Assembly: GCA_963205035.1 (NCBI GenBank)
Contig: CAUJII010000204.1
Location: 1 to 15,475 of the forward strand
Length of the DNA: 15,475 nt
Direction of reading: 5' to 3'
Origin: Spirochaetota bacterium
GTDB taxonomy: Bacteria; Spirochaetota; Leptospiria; Turneriellales; Turneriellaceae
The notes under the pieces were generated by a model. The model had not been told where the DNA came from and did not search any database. It was given only the letters and a program-made list of their open reading frames with translations. Positions 5,786 through 14,863 of the stretch are shown one piece after another (positions within the stretch are counted from its first letter, which is position 1; every line of letters begins with the position of its first letter). A program made the translations under genes and the position numbers.

Positions 5786-7237
5786 CTATTTTAACGTGAA
5801 GACGGTTGCCTTAATTTTCGCGCGCGTCGCCGCAGTGTACAAAAGTCGGTTGTCTTCTTTGGAATCGTCTTTTTCTTTCTCGTAAACGACGAAAACTCTT
5901 CCAAATTCCGAACCCTGACTCTTGTGGATGGTTATCGCAAACGCATATTCCCACTCAGCGAACGAGTCGAGCGGCAACATAAGCCATCCGCGCTCTCCCG
6001 ATTCAAAAATACCGTAGTCGGTCGAGTTCTGATTAACGATAAAGCCTGTGTCGCCGTTGAAAATTCCCAAGTGGTAGTTATTACGCACGGCGATAATCGG
6101 TGCCAAGGTCTGGTTTTTGCCCTTGCCGATAGCCTGTTTGATTCGACGGTTGAACGCCTGACTGCCCAAATTCCCCACACGCCGTGTCGTTAAGACGACC
6201 TCTTCTTTGAGCCAGCTAAAAGTTTTTTCTATTGCGTCTTTAAGTTTTTCTTCGTCTCCCCAAACACTCGCAATCAAGCTCTGCAATGCATGCACTTCGG
6301 GGGACTTAAATCGTTCCACGACGGAGCTTTCGAGAGTCGCTGCAACCTCGCTTTCACGCACAAAACTTCTAAGCTCGATTCCCTCACTGCTCTCTTCGAT
6401 ACCTTGAATACCTTTGGCCAGAATACGCTCGTAGCTTGCCGCACGCTCTTTCGAGAAGCGATGCGTAATCTTGAGTTCGATATGTTCGACAAGCCCTGTC
6501 TCTCGCAAAAATTGAAGGCAGTTGTCGATCGGTTTGCCTTCGACAGCGGGTAGTTGATTGAGATCGCCCGCGAGAATGAGGTGCGCGTTGGGTGGTATTG
6601 CGTTCACGAGAAGCACAAAGAGATCTAAATCTACCATCGAAATTTCATCGACAATTAAGAGATCGAGCGGCAAGGGGTTAGCGTGATGATAGCGCGCTGG
6701 CTTAAGATTTTCGCCTAAGCCCAAGAGCCTATGAATTGTCGACCATTCAAAAAGAATGTTTTGCGAAGAGACAACGTTTGCAAAACGCGCAACTGCTTTT
6801 CCCGTGGGCGCAGCGACGACAACGCGCACTGGCCTAATTGGATTTTCTTTGTCGAGCGCGTCGATGAGCTCATGGATGCGGTAACTCTTACCTGTTCCCG
6901 GGCCGCCGGTTAAGAGAGTGTTCTGATCGGCGCGCAAGAGTGAAGCGATCTTTTTTTTGTCGGTCGGTTTGTTTCGCGTTGAGATAAAGAAATCGACCAT
7001 GCGCAAGAACCGCTGTGGGATCAAAAATTCTTTGCCGTCAATTTTTCGTAGAGGAAAAACTACGCTCCCTGAAAATTTTTCCTGCCCTAACGTATCGAGT
7101 GCGATTGCGACAGAGCCTACTGAAATTTCTTGAAGGATTTTTTTCTTCACTTCAAGAGAAAAGAGAGTCTCGCGCCACAGCACATCGTCATCGAGAAGTC
7201 TAAAGAGAAAAGGCTCTTTGCTTTCAGGACTTCGCAT
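5786..7237 (-). CDS. recD: Exodeoxyribonuclease V alpha subunit (RecD helicase)
   Basis: This SF1B 5'-3' DNA helicase is the fast motor of RecBCD. The chosen start, ATG 7237, has GGAG 4 nt upstream and overlaps the recB stop by 14 nt. A longer frame reaches 7372 but lies inside recB and lacks support. The 483-residue protein has Walker A GGPGTGKS (111-118), motif Ia AAPTGKA (142-148), Walker B IVDEISMVD (195-203), motif III LAGDLNQLPAV (222-232), motif V IHKSQGSEF (437-445) and motif VI YTAATRAK (467-474). It is shorter than the roughly 608-residue E. coli RecD, mainly before and between motifs, but all helicase motifs are intact. It is the last gene of aat-recC-recB-recD, facing the OmpA-like gene across about 120 bp. 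Confidence 0.95.
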   Translation of the reverse strand: MRSPESKEPFLFRLLDDDVLWRETLFSLEVKKKILQEISVGSVAIALDTLGQEKFSGSVVFPLRKIDGKEFLIPQRFLRMVDFFISTRNKPTDKKKIASLLRADQNTLLTGGPGTGKSYRIHELIDALDKENPIRPVRVVVAAPTGKAVARFANVVSSQNILFEWSTIHRLLGLGENLKPARYHHANPLPLDLLIVDEISMVDLDLFVLLVNAIPPNAHLILAGDLNQLPAVEGKPIDNCLQFLRETGLVEHIELKITHRFSKERAASYERILAKGIQGIEESSEGIELRSFVRESEVAATLESSVVERFKSPEVHALQSLIASVWGDEEKLKDAIEKTFSWLKEEVVLTTRRVGNLGSQAFNRRIKQAIGKGKNQTLAPIIAVRNNYHLGIFNGDTGFIVNQNSTDYGIFESGERGWLMLPLDSFAEWEYAFAITIHKSQGSEFGRVFVVYEKEKDDSKEDNRLLYTAATRAKIKATVFTLK

Positions 7238-10121
7238 TATACTCCAACGCTTTCTGCCTTTCAATAAAATGGACCCCGACAGATTGGCCGCTCTCGAGGT
7301 AGCGCAAAAACACAAAATAAAACCCTGCAACTGTCTTGCCACTCTCGGGATAAATTTTTTCGAGGTATGCACTTAACGCCTCGATATAAATTTGTGCTTG
7401 AAGCGCATAATGCTCGTCGATATAATCCGAGATGTGGCCCGATTCGTGAGTTGCGAGCGAGTTGCTCTTATAGTCGAGAATATAATAGGTTTGATTGTCG
7501 GGAGTAAAAACCAAATCCATGAAGCCGTGCATGAAATACTCGACGCCGTCTTTTTTTTGGGACAAAACTTTATGCACCGAAGAGGAACTCCAGAAAGGCA
7601 TCTCGCGCCAAAGATTTTCTGTCTCGATGTCGCAGAGTCTCAAGGGCGGTCCGCTCTTTACCGGCAGCACCGCCAAAGCACACGCCTCGAACATGTTATA
7701 GATACGCACGACCAATTTCTCCAAATTCGTGTCTGCGCTTAAATCCATGTCTTCGAGTGCGTGCCGCACGCGAGACTCGACCCAAGTCTTGTGTGCGGCT
7801 TCCGCGTTGCCAAACGCCTGAAAGTTGCACGTCTCTAAAATGCCGTGCAGCACCGAACCCACCTTGGTGCCGCGCGGCAAAATATCCTCGATAAAAATTG
7901 CATCCTGAAAAACACTCTCGACAAGATCGGAGAACGAAGATCGTTTCCGGTAACGGCTCTGAATGTCTTGATGGTCGACCGCCTTAAGTGGTATTAACCC
8001 CGATTCTGAAAGGAGCGGTGTGTGATGGGATAAATCCGACAATTTTTGAAAAGAAATGCTTTCGCACAGCTTGAGTCCCGTGTGCGTGTTCAGAAAATTT
8101 GCAACAGGCCCGGGCTTTTGACCCTTGGATTGAGCGGCATTCAAAATGAGGAGCAGCGATTTGGGGCGCGTGATTGCCACATAAAGCAGATTGAGTTGCG
8201 CAACGTGCGCTTCTTCTTCAGGCTGCGGATTGAATAGCCGCGTGTTCTTGAGCAGCGCGTCGCTTACCGGGACGACGCATTGACCGTCAACACCGTGATA
8301 GAAAGCAAAGTCCATTGCATGCTTGTCGTTGTGGCCATCCGCCACAACGACCATATCCCAGTCGAGGCCCTTGGCACTCTGCACGGTGATGAGTGTGACT
8401 GCGCCGCGCTCGCGCAGCATGTCGCCGTATTGTTTCTGCGTATCGCCCTCTTCTTCGAGCTCGGTTAAGAAGCGCAAGAGAGAAGTCAGGTCGTGAATTT
8501 TTTTCCCGCATTCGCCGAGGAGCGCTTGCATAAGCACACGCCACGCTTGCCAACGCACGGCATCGCCGCCTCTTTCGAGAATGGGGAGAAGTGCTGAGCC
8601 GTCTTGCGCAATCATTTGCAGAACGTCCACAATCGTACGCGAACTCGCTAAGTAATGCAGACGGCTGTACCAATCTTGTGCGTTATCGCGCGCCTTCAAG
8701 AAAATAGTCTCGCTCGCTTGAGTAAATCCCAAGCCTTTTTCGAGAGTAAGCGAAGCGCAAAGCGTCTTCAAATGTAAAAATTCAAGAGTCGAAAAATCGG
8801 GTGCTTGTTTGTAATACGCAAACTCGACGCCTGCACTTCTGAGCGCCTCGGCAAAAACACTGAGCGAATAATGCTTGTATGCGATGACGGCTACAGTCCA
8901 CTGCGGGTGAGATGCACGCACCGCACGGATGCGCTCGGTCACAGATTGCGCGTACGCTTGCAATGCGGCGGGACTGTACACCGCCTCGTCAAAAATTTCT
9001 ACGGCGCAGCCTTTGTAATGCGTATCGGTTACCCCGACTTGAGGCGCGCGGTATTCTATCTCAGCCTTCTGCCAAACAGATTCGATTTTGGGATGAGCGG
9101 CAGAGCCAAAAACTGTATTGAAGAAATCAATGAGCGCGCCGCTGCTGCGGTAATTTGTGTCGAGAGATAGCGAGAGCGCACCCCTCTCTTGCAACTCGCG
9201 TCGTGCGTCTAAATACACAAACACATCGGCGCCCCGGAACTTGAAAATGGCCTGCTTGGGGTCGCCGACGACGACGAGCTTTCGCGTCGCGTCGTCTTTC
9301 GAGAGAAACAAAGTCTTGAAAATTTTCCATTGCACGGCATCGGTGTCTTGGAATTCGTCGATCAAGGCATAGCGAAACTCGCTGCGTATTTTGTCAGCAT
9401 ACGCTGCGTCATCGAGCGCATTCGCAAATCGAGTCACCATAAGCGAAAACGTCATCAATGAGCGCTCGTCTGCAATTTCCTTCATCTTGTGGATTATCGA
9501 AACCAACGTCCATGCGCGGAATGTCTCGGCGTCTTTGACGCCTTCGATGTTGTCGACAAATGGAATGACAGGCTCTCTGCCGAGTGCGAAGCAGAAGAGT
9601 GCTTTTTGTTTTATGTCCGCGTCGAATTGTCGATTAACTCCACCCTTACCGAATTCGACTTCTTTAAGATACTCTTCTAATGTTTCAGGCGCAATTCGAT
9701 TCCAGAGCACGCGGTATGCCCATTCGCGCGCTTCTTCAAAAATGTCTTCGTCGCTCGTTTCGACTCCGTCGGCGCTTTGAAGTCCCCACAGCGCATTTTG
9801 CGAAAGACTCTCTAAGCAGAAGCTGTGTATTGTTCCCACTCGGTTCTGCGAAAAATTATCGAGTGCGGTCTTTACTTTGTCATCGCCCGCAAATCGCTGT
9901 AGCTCGGCAAAAATTTTTGCACGCAACTCCGCCGCCGCCTTATCTGTAAAAGTGACACAAAGTATCTCGTCGAGTTTTGCTTTGCCCGACGAAACTAGTT
10001 CACGCACGAGGTGTGTGAGCAGCGTTGTTTTTCCAGACCCCGCAGACGCCTCGATAAATGCGTGGTTTTTTGATTCTGCGATTTGAAGAGCTTCTTTAGA
10101 TTGAAAATTAGTCCCACTCAT
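7224..10121 (-). CDS. recB: Exodeoxyribonuclease V beta subunit (RecB helicase-nuclease)
   Basis: RecB is the 3'-5' SF1A helicase and the only nuclease of RecBCD. It degrades DNA ends and loads RecA after Chi. The 965-residue protein has Walker A ASAGSGKT (25-32), TFTDKAAAELR (57-67), Walker B IDEFQDTD (254-261), motif III GDPKQAIFKFRGAD (286-299), motif IV DTNYRSS (321-327), motif V VQSAKGLDWD (580-589) and motif VI LLYVAITRPKS (645-655). The C-terminal nuclease has His759 (GSVLHG), Asp869 (GFMDLVF), Asp883 and Lys885 (LDYKSN), and QAQIY near 908-912, so it should be active. It is shorter than the 1180-residue E. coli protein. The start ATG directly abuts the recC stop (TAAATG) with AAGG 5-6 nt before it, which indicates translational coupling. 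Confidence 0.96.
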   Translation of the reverse strand: MSGTNFQSKEALQIAESKNHAFIEASAGSGKTTLLTHLVRELVSSGKAKLDEILCVTFTDKAAAELRAKIFAELQRFAGDDKVKTALDNFSQNRVGTIHSFCLESLSQNALWGLQSADGVETSDEDIFEEAREWAYRVLWNRIAPETLEEYLKEVEFGKGGVNRQFDADIKQKALFCFALGREPVIPFVDNIEGVKDAETFRAWTLVSIIHKMKEIADERSLMTFSLMVTRFANALDDAAYADKIRSEFRYALIDEFQDTDAVQWKIFKTLFLSKDDATRKLVVVGDPKQAIFKFRGADVFVYLDARRELQERGALSLSLDTNYRSSGALIDFFNTVFGSAAHPKIESVWQKAEIEYRAPQVGVTDTHYKGCAVEIFDEAVYSPAALQAYAQSVTERIRAVRASHPQWTVAVIAYKHYSLSVFAEALRSAGVEFAYYKQAPDFSTLEFLHLKTLCASLTLEKGLGFTQASETIFLKARDNAQDWYSRLHYLASSRTIVDVLQMIAQDGSALLPILERGGDAVRWQAWRVLMQALLGECGKKIHDLTSLLRFLTELEEEGDTQKQYGDMLRERGAVTLITVQSAKGLDWDMVVVADGHNDKHAMDFAFYHGVDGQCVVPVSDALLKNTRLFNPQPEEEAHVAQLNLLYVAITRPKSLLLILNAAQSKGQKPGPVANFLNTHTGLKLCESISFQKLSDLSHHTPLLSESGLIPLKAVDHQDIQSRYRKRSSFSDLVESVFQDAIFIEDILPRGTKVGSVLHGILETCNFQAFGNAEAAHKTWVESRVRHALEDMDLSADTNLEKLVVRIYNMFEACALAVLPVKSGPPLRLCDIETENLWREMPFWSSSSVHKVLSQKKDGVEYFMHGFMDLVFTPDNQTYYILDYKSNSLATHESGHISDYIDEHYALQAQIYIEALSAYLEKIYPESGKTVAGFYFVFLRYLESGQSVGVHFIERQKALEYNAKS

Positions 10122-13100
10122 TTAGACCTTCTGCCGCGCAATCGGCTGGATGAACCGTTCAAAAAAATCCACGCTCTGTTCATCGACCTCGAGCGAATAA
10201 AATTTCTGCGCCATCGCTGACTCACCGGAAAGAAATTTTTCACCATTCTTTTGCATTGTTTCAAAGGCTTCGCTACGTTCTTTGTCTGCCCATTTGTCGA
10301 AGACGGGGCTCTCGATAAGCGAATGGTCGTAAAAAATAATTTCATCTGACAACAAGGCTTGTAAGAGATTTGCTAAGTATTTTGTAGCGTCTTTCGCGTC
10401 GAAGAGGGCAAACGCCGCATTTGTCTTGAGGTCGAGTGCCTCGATGGGAGACTTTGCTTTCGTGTCAGTATTCAATTCACCGACAAAGATTTGATTAGGA
10501 AGATTCTTCCACTGAGAAAGCGTAAGGAGCATGCCGATAAGAGAAGACTCCACCGCATTCTGGACTTTGCTTTGATAGGGTCTTCTGAAGGAGACGAGTA
10601 CGCCAGCAGTTGCGTCATAAAGAAAAATACCCGAACTGCCGGTCACGGGGCGATCGCCGACGCTCACCGCCGGCATATAGTGGCGCGTGAGGCGCGAGGT
10701 TTCGTCGACCGAACAAGATTTTTTTATCGCTTGATGAAAGACGAACTCGACGAGCTTGTATTGTTGTGAAAGACCTGCTGCCAGGTTTTCAAGCGCTTGC
10801 ACATTTTGCGGCGTCAGAAATTCCTTCGTCGTGTCAAAACCGTCGGGCGGCGATAGAGCGCTCGCACGCTGCCATTGAACAAATTCAATCGGCGAAAGTA
10901 TTGTGCGTTCGTTCACGTCAAGAAGCGAAGACTTCAAATAATCTGCCGCGAATGTGAGCCTTCCCGAGTCGCCCAACGAAATTTTTGGTTCGTCGTTGCG
11001 GAATGCAAACTCTGCCTCGATGCCGGGCATGAAATTTCGTAAACGGTAGAGCGCCGGGTTTTGCAAAAAAGCCTTGAGGTCTTTAACACTCTGGTACTCT
11101 CGTGAATTTTCGTGCCGATTCTTGGGGATTAAGAACGTAGATAAAGAATCCTTCGGAGGTGAATTTGTGAGTCTCAAGGCATTTACCGTGGCCACATCAG
11201 CGCTTGAAGCAATCGGTATTCCGCTCGCCGTAGCACCCAGGAGCGTGGTCGGAAATTCTCGCTTTTCTGCGTAGGTTCGACCAACTGAAAGAGCCGCGTC
11301 TTCGATTTGCGCCAAGTGCGTCGCGGGGTATTTTTGCGCTCCCGTGACTGCATCAAATTCTGCAATCGCAAAAATAAGACGCTCGACATTACTCGAAAGC
11401 GCGGTAACGAGCTCGAACGCCACCCTCTCGTGCACGGTGAGCCTTGTCGCGGAATCTTTTATCGTTTCAAAAAGTAGAGGCCCGTCGTCTGCACTCTTTT
11501 CGATGTCTTCGCTCAAATCAAAAAGACCTTGGATTCTTTTTGTGAAACATGCTGCGACGAGAGGCGAGAACGTAACGCCCTCCTGCGAAGCCTGTTGCGC
11601 AAGGCTTGCCCTCGGTAGCGATCGCGCAAGGAGCGCCACGGCGTCGGTAAATGACAGCGTCTCAAATCCGGGAAGAGTTGCCATCTTTTCAAACCAGCGA
11701 GAAAGCACGCTCATCTCATCGCCTGTGGGAGCTATCTCTTTTTGTATATCTCGCATCGCCTGTGCCAAGGCCGTACCTTTTTTATCTGCAAGAATTTTAT
11801 GCGCAACTCGAAGCGGGCGAAGAAACGCAGTCAATTTTTCAGCCGCCTGGGCCGCCTCGATCGTGTCGATAGGCGTTGCCGGGGGAAGTCCCACTTCATT
11901 AGAAACGATTGCCGAGCGCAGAAGACGTCCGAGCCCTTCGTCGAGAAGGAAAATACTTTGTGCGCCTTCATAATCGTCACGGTACGCGTGTAGCTTTTGA
12001 AGAAGCGCCAAATTGAGTTCAATCTCTTCTTTGTCGTTCGATGCCTCGACGATCGGATTGCGTGCGTAGCGCAGAAGAAGGTCGCGGTTGATTCCGGCGG
12101 CCGCTTGGCTGAGTAGTTGCCATAATTCCACAAGCGGCGAGGGTGCCTCAAAAAAATGGGTGCGTGAAAATACCTTCAGCGAGCGCATGCCCAATGCCCT
12201 CTCAAACGGCGCAAATTGATTTGCAGCGTCCGTGAGCACAACCGAAAAATGGTTTTGCCGTAGCAGACCGTCTTGGCTCAACGCAGAATGGATGGTGTCG
12301 CCGAAGAGTTCCGCTGCACGCCATAGACTCGGGTAACGGTGGACTTCGAGGGCACGCTTAGGCTTGCGCTCAGCGGAAACACCAACATCTTCTAAAGGCA
12401 GCTTTAACTCGCTGCATAAATCTTCGACCAGCGTCTTGAACACCTGGGCTTTCTGGCCGACCAACGAAAGCAATGGATTTTTCGCGTCTGCATACAAAGA
12501 AAAATCGAGGGAGTAGATTTCCACGGGTATGTGCTTTGCCATCGAAACCAACGTGCGAGTGTGGAACTCAGATAGGAGTGGCATGCCAAAAAGGCGCAGA
12601 GTCGATGTGTTCGTGGACTCAATTTGTTGAGCTGCTGCAATGCGCGCCGGCAGAGTCGGGTCAAACGAATAGAAAGGCCGCTTTGATGCAGTCATTTGAG
12701 AAAAAACCTTCTGCCAAAGTTTTTCGGCTGCATTTTGGGTCTTTCTTGTAGTAGTTATTACATCCGCCAAAGTTTGCGGGATATGGAGCACAGCCTCGTG
12801 CAGCCTTTTCGCCCAGTGCATGGCGAGTGCGACTTGGCGCGATGCATTCAAATGCGCTGCGCCGTAGCCAAGCGCTTCAAAAAGCGCACGGTTCTTCTCG
12901 TCTTTCAATAGCCCAAGCAAAATAAGTTCTAACTCCGCTCGGCTCAGTGGAGTGCTTGTGGCTTCGCGGTCTGGAATCGCAGAAAACCACGATTCGGTCT
13001 TTGTGGGATTTATCCCCCTTTCGAGCCTCGATACGAAAGAAGATATGGCAGACTCCAAGAAAGGAAAATCGACCATCATCAGAATGCCGTCTTGTTCAAG

Positions 13101-13256
13101 AAAGCTTTGTGTCAGCCAGGCTTGTGTGTCGAGATTACCGACAACCACTGCCTGCGGCGTTTGTGGGGAGAGCTTCTGTCTTTCTGCGCGCAGGCTTTTG
13201 TCGAAAAGCGGAAAGAGCGATTCCAGATTGATCGAATGGATAAAACGGATGGACAT
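10122..13256 (-). CDS. recC: Exodeoxyribonuclease V gamma subunit (RecC)
   Basis: RecC is the non-catalytic scaffold of RecBCD. It splits the duplex and scans for Chi. The 1044-residue protein (E. coli about 1122) matches the RecC N-terminal pattern: FIHSINLESLFPLF, VVVGNLDTQAWLTQSFLEQ, then MVDFPFLESAISSF (about 5-75). These align by eye with the E. coli RecC start. It lacks Walker A and B motifs, as expected for the inactivated helicase fold. Its position before recB and recD in the standard recC-recB-recD order supports the call strongly. Its ATG (13254-13256) overlaps the aat stop by one base (TAATG), so it is probably translated by coupling; no strong ribosome site is seen. Whether it recognises a Chi site, and which one, cannot be read from the sequence. 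Confidence 0.93.
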   Translation of the reverse strand: MSIRFIHSINLESLFPLFDKSLRAERQKLSPQTPQAVVVGNLDTQAWLTQSFLEQDGILMMVDFPFLESAISSFVSRLERGINPTKTESWFSAIPDREATSTPLSRAELELILLGLLKDEKNRALFEALGYGAAHLNASRQVALAMHWAKRLHEAVLHIPQTLADVITTTRKTQNAAEKLWQKVFSQMTASKRPFYSFDPTLPARIAAAQQIESTNTSTLRLFGMPLLSEFHTRTLVSMAKHIPVEIYSLDFSLYADAKNPLLSLVGQKAQVFKTLVEDLCSELKLPLEDVGVSAERKPKRALEVHRYPSLWRAAELFGDTIHSALSQDGLLRQNHFSVVLTDAANQFAPFERALGMRSLKVFSRTHFFEAPSPLVELWQLLSQAAAGINRDLLLRYARNPIVEASNDKEEIELNLALLQKLHAYRDDYEGAQSIFLLDEGLGRLLRSAIVSNEVGLPPATPIDTIEAAQAAEKLTAFLRPLRVAHKILADKKGTALAQAMRDIQKEIAPTGDEMSVLSRWFEKMATLPGFETLSFTDAVALLARSLPRASLAQQASQEGVTFSPLVAACFTKRIQGLFDLSEDIEKSADDGPLLFETIKDSATRLTVHERVAFELVTALSSNVERLIFAIAEFDAVTGAQKYPATHLAQIEDAALSVGRTYAEKREFPTTLLGATASGIPIASSADVATVNALRLTNSPPKDSLSTFLIPKNRHENSREYQSVKDLKAFLQNPALYRLRNFMPGIEAEFAFRNDEPKISLGDSGRLTFAADYLKSSLLDVNERTILSPIEFVQWQRASALSPPDGFDTTKEFLTPQNVQALENLAAGLSQQYKLVEFVFHQAIKKSCSVDETSRLTRHYMPAVSVGDRPVTGSSGIFLYDATAGVLVSFRRPYQSKVQNAVESSLIGMLLTLSQWKNLPNQIFVGELNTDTKAKSPIEALDLKTNAAFALFDAKDATKYLANLLQALLSDEIIFYDHSLIESPVFDKWADKERSEAFETMQKNGEKFLSGESAMAQKFYSLEVDEQSVDFFERFIQPIARQKV

Positions 13257-13915
13257 TAGCTGAGCGCTCTCAAAAGTTTAGCTTCGTATTCGGCACGCGA
13301 AATTTCGTATGCGCCAAAAGACATTGCAAAGGCCGACTCGACTTGAAAATCAAAAAGTTCGACACCCGCTTCTTCCATTTCTTTGAACATAAAGACAAAC
13401 GCCGCTTTCCCCGCATTCTCTTGGATGTGGAACGTCGATTCGAGAAATACCGCACGGCCAATTTTCACTCCGTAAAGCCCACCCACGAGTGTGCCGTCTA
13501 CCCAGGTTTCCCACGAGTGCGCCCAGCCTGCATCGTAAAGCCTGACATAAGCCTCTTTCATTTCGGGAGTAATCCACGTTTCGCCGTGGAGTGTCGCACA
13601 ATGCCCGATAACTTTTTCAAACGCACAATTTTTTGTCTGCACAAAAAGTTTTTTATTCAGGGCGCGTCTTGTGCTGCCGCCTATGTGGAGCTCTCCCTTA
13701 CCGAGTACTGTGCGTAGTGGCGGAGAACACCACTGTATCGGCTCCTCTTCGTACCAAGGAAAGAATCCATGGCTATACGCATAAAGCAGCGTATCGGGCT
13801 CTAAATCCCCCCCATAAGCCAAGTGCATCTTACGGCCCAGAGTCTTCGTCGAAGGGAAATGATACCGCGTCTGAAATTCAGTCGGCGAAAAAGATGCCCG
13901 GTGTGCTTCTTTCAT
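13256..13915 (-). CDS. aat: Leucyl/phenylalanyl-tRNA-protein transferase
   Basis: Aat moves Leu or Phe from charged tRNA onto proteins with N-terminal Lys or Arg, marking them for ClpS/ClpAP degradation (N-degron pathway). The 219-residue protein has the family's ordered motifs: AYGGDLEPDTLLYAYSHGFF (33-52), WCSPPLRTVL (62-71), WITPEMKEAYVRLYDAGWAH (114-133), SWETWVDGTLVGGLYGVKIG (134-153), FLESTF (157-162) and FDFQ (188-191), then SFGAYEISRAEY. The family usually has ESMF and NASK; here these read ESTF and NAGK, with the glutamate and the later glutamine kept. Activity is likely. The start at 13915 lacks a clear ribosome site, but the length fits the family. It is the first gene of an overlapping operon with recCBD, which is an unusual partner for aat. 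Confidence 0.93.
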   Translation of the reverse strand: MKEAHRASFSPTEFQTRYHFPSTKTLGRKMHLAYGGDLEPDTLLYAYSHGFFPWYEEEPIQWCSPPLRTVLGKGELHIGGSTRRALNKKLFVQTKNCAFEKVIGHCATLHGETWITPEMKEAYVRLYDAGWAHSWETWVDGTLVGGLYGVKIGRAVFLESTFHIQENAGKAAFVFMFKEMEEAGVELFDFQVESAFAMSFGAYEISRAEYEAKLLRALS

Positions 13916-13967
13916 ATTTTGGTTTTTGCCGCATCTCGCAAACCCGGTGTGGCCGGGAATGCAGCAA

Positions 13968-13994
13968 CGTTCAATGTTTTTCTAAAAGTGAACG
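13968..13994. promoter_or_regulatory. Inverted repeat in the divergent aat / MBL-hydrolase gap
   Basis: CGTTCA (13968-13973) and TGAACG (13989-13994) form a perfect 6-bp inverted repeat with a 15-nt, AT-rich spacer. It lies in the 93-bp gap between the divergent aat and hydrolase genes, where promoters for both must sit. It could be an operator. It is short and single, and no regulator can be named. If the hydrolase starts at GTG 13988, the repeat would overlap its coding start. Confidence 0.22.
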
Positions 13995-14008
13995 ATACTG
14001 GAAATAGC

Positions 14009-14863
14009 GTGTCATTGCAAATAAAATATTATGGTGTGCGCGGCTCTTTGCCCGTGAGCGGCAAGGGCTACGACGAATTCGGTGGAAATACAACGTGTTG
14101 TTTTATCAAATTAGGCGACACTCATATTGTTATCGATGCAGGCACAGGAATACGCCTCTTGGGCTTAGACCTCATGAAGAGCGAACTGCCGAAATTAGGC
14201 GGTGAAATTCATCTGCTCTTCACACACACGCACTGGGACCACATCCAGGGCTTTCCGTTTTTTATTCCCGCTTTCTTGCCGAACGTCCATCTTCATATTT
14301 ACGGTGAAACGAAAACAGTGCCGGGTTTAGACGACACCGATGAAGAGTGGAGCATCGAACGCACACTTAAGATGCAGCAGCATTTTATGTATTTTCCCGT
14401 CGGCACAAAATACATGTCGTCGAATAAGACATTCCACAAGATTACCCCACAATCGAAACTCACTTTGGGCGGGGTCAAGATTTCCTGCTTCGCGTTGCAT
14501 CACCCGAACTCGACTTTGGCATACCGGTTAGAGGCAAACGGGAAAAGTTTTGTTTTCGCGACCGACGTCGAACATAACGACGCGATGCTCGAAAATCTTT
14601 CTCTGTTCGCGAAAGATGCGGATGTCCTCGCTTATGACTGCCAGTATACCACCGCCGAGTACGAAGCGAGTAAAGTTGGGTGGGGGCATTCGACTTATGA
14701 AAGCGCGATCGAGATTTGTAAACGCGGCGGGGTAAAGAACCTCCACATGATCCACCACGATCCGCTTCACACCGACCCGACTCTTCTCGCCATGGAAGCC
14801 GACGCAAAAAAACTTTTTCCGAAAGCGCACATGGTGCGCGAGTCTTTTGAATACACGCTCTAA
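14009..14863 (+). CDS. MBL-fold metallo-hydrolase (GVRGS type)
   Basis: This metallo-beta-lactamase-fold hydrolase belongs to the group that begins with YYGVRGSLPVSG and has FGGNTTCC, VIDAGTGIRLLG and the metal motif THTHWDHIQGFPFF. From GTG 14009 the protein has 284 residues; the domain starts at residue 4. Metal ligands are His73, His75, Asp77 and His78, with Asp186 (FATDVEH), His227 (GWGHST) and His249/His250 (MIHHDPLH) as further candidates. Related proteins include PhnP-like phosphodiesterases, so a phosphodiester substrate is plausible but unproven. The start is uncertain: GTG 14009 has a GGAA about 6 nt upstream, and GTG 13988 would add seven residues. The frame stays open to 13823, but that stretch lies antisense to aat. 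The stop directly abuts the argS ATG (TAAATG), which suggests co-transcription. Confidence 0.87.
   Translation: MSLQIKYYGVRGSLPVSGKGYDEFGGNTTCCFIKLGDTHIVIDAGTGIRLLGLDLMKSELPKLGGEIHLLFTHTHWDHIQGFPFFIPAFLPNVHLHIYGETKTVPGLDDTDEEWSIERTLKMQQHFMYFPVGTKYMSSNKTFHKITPQSKLTLGGVKISCFALHHPNSTLAYRLEANGKSFVFATDVEHNDAMLENLSLFAKDADVLAYDCQYTTAEYEASKVGWGHSTYESAIEICKRGGVKNLHMIHHDPLHTDPTLLAMEADAKKLFPKAHMVRESFEYTL

Noticed and set aside
7238..7372. Longer RecD start at 7372
   Set aside because: The added 45 residues lie inside recB and show no RecD similarity. ATG 7237 has GGAG 4 nt upstream and the usual short overlap.
8287..8673. 128-codon frame within recB on the same strand in another frame
   Set aside because: It has very Arg-rich composition, no motif, and full overlap with the conserved RecB region.
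11344..11973. 209-codon open frame on the plus strand opposite recC
   Set aside because: It is Ser/Ala/Arg-rich without motifs, lies wholly antisense to well-supported recC, and has no ribosome site. It is a shadow of recC codon bias.
13823..14008. Longer start of the MBL hydrolase at 13823
   Set aside because: The extra stretch is antisense to aat and is low-quality basic sequence. The family domain begins right after 14009.
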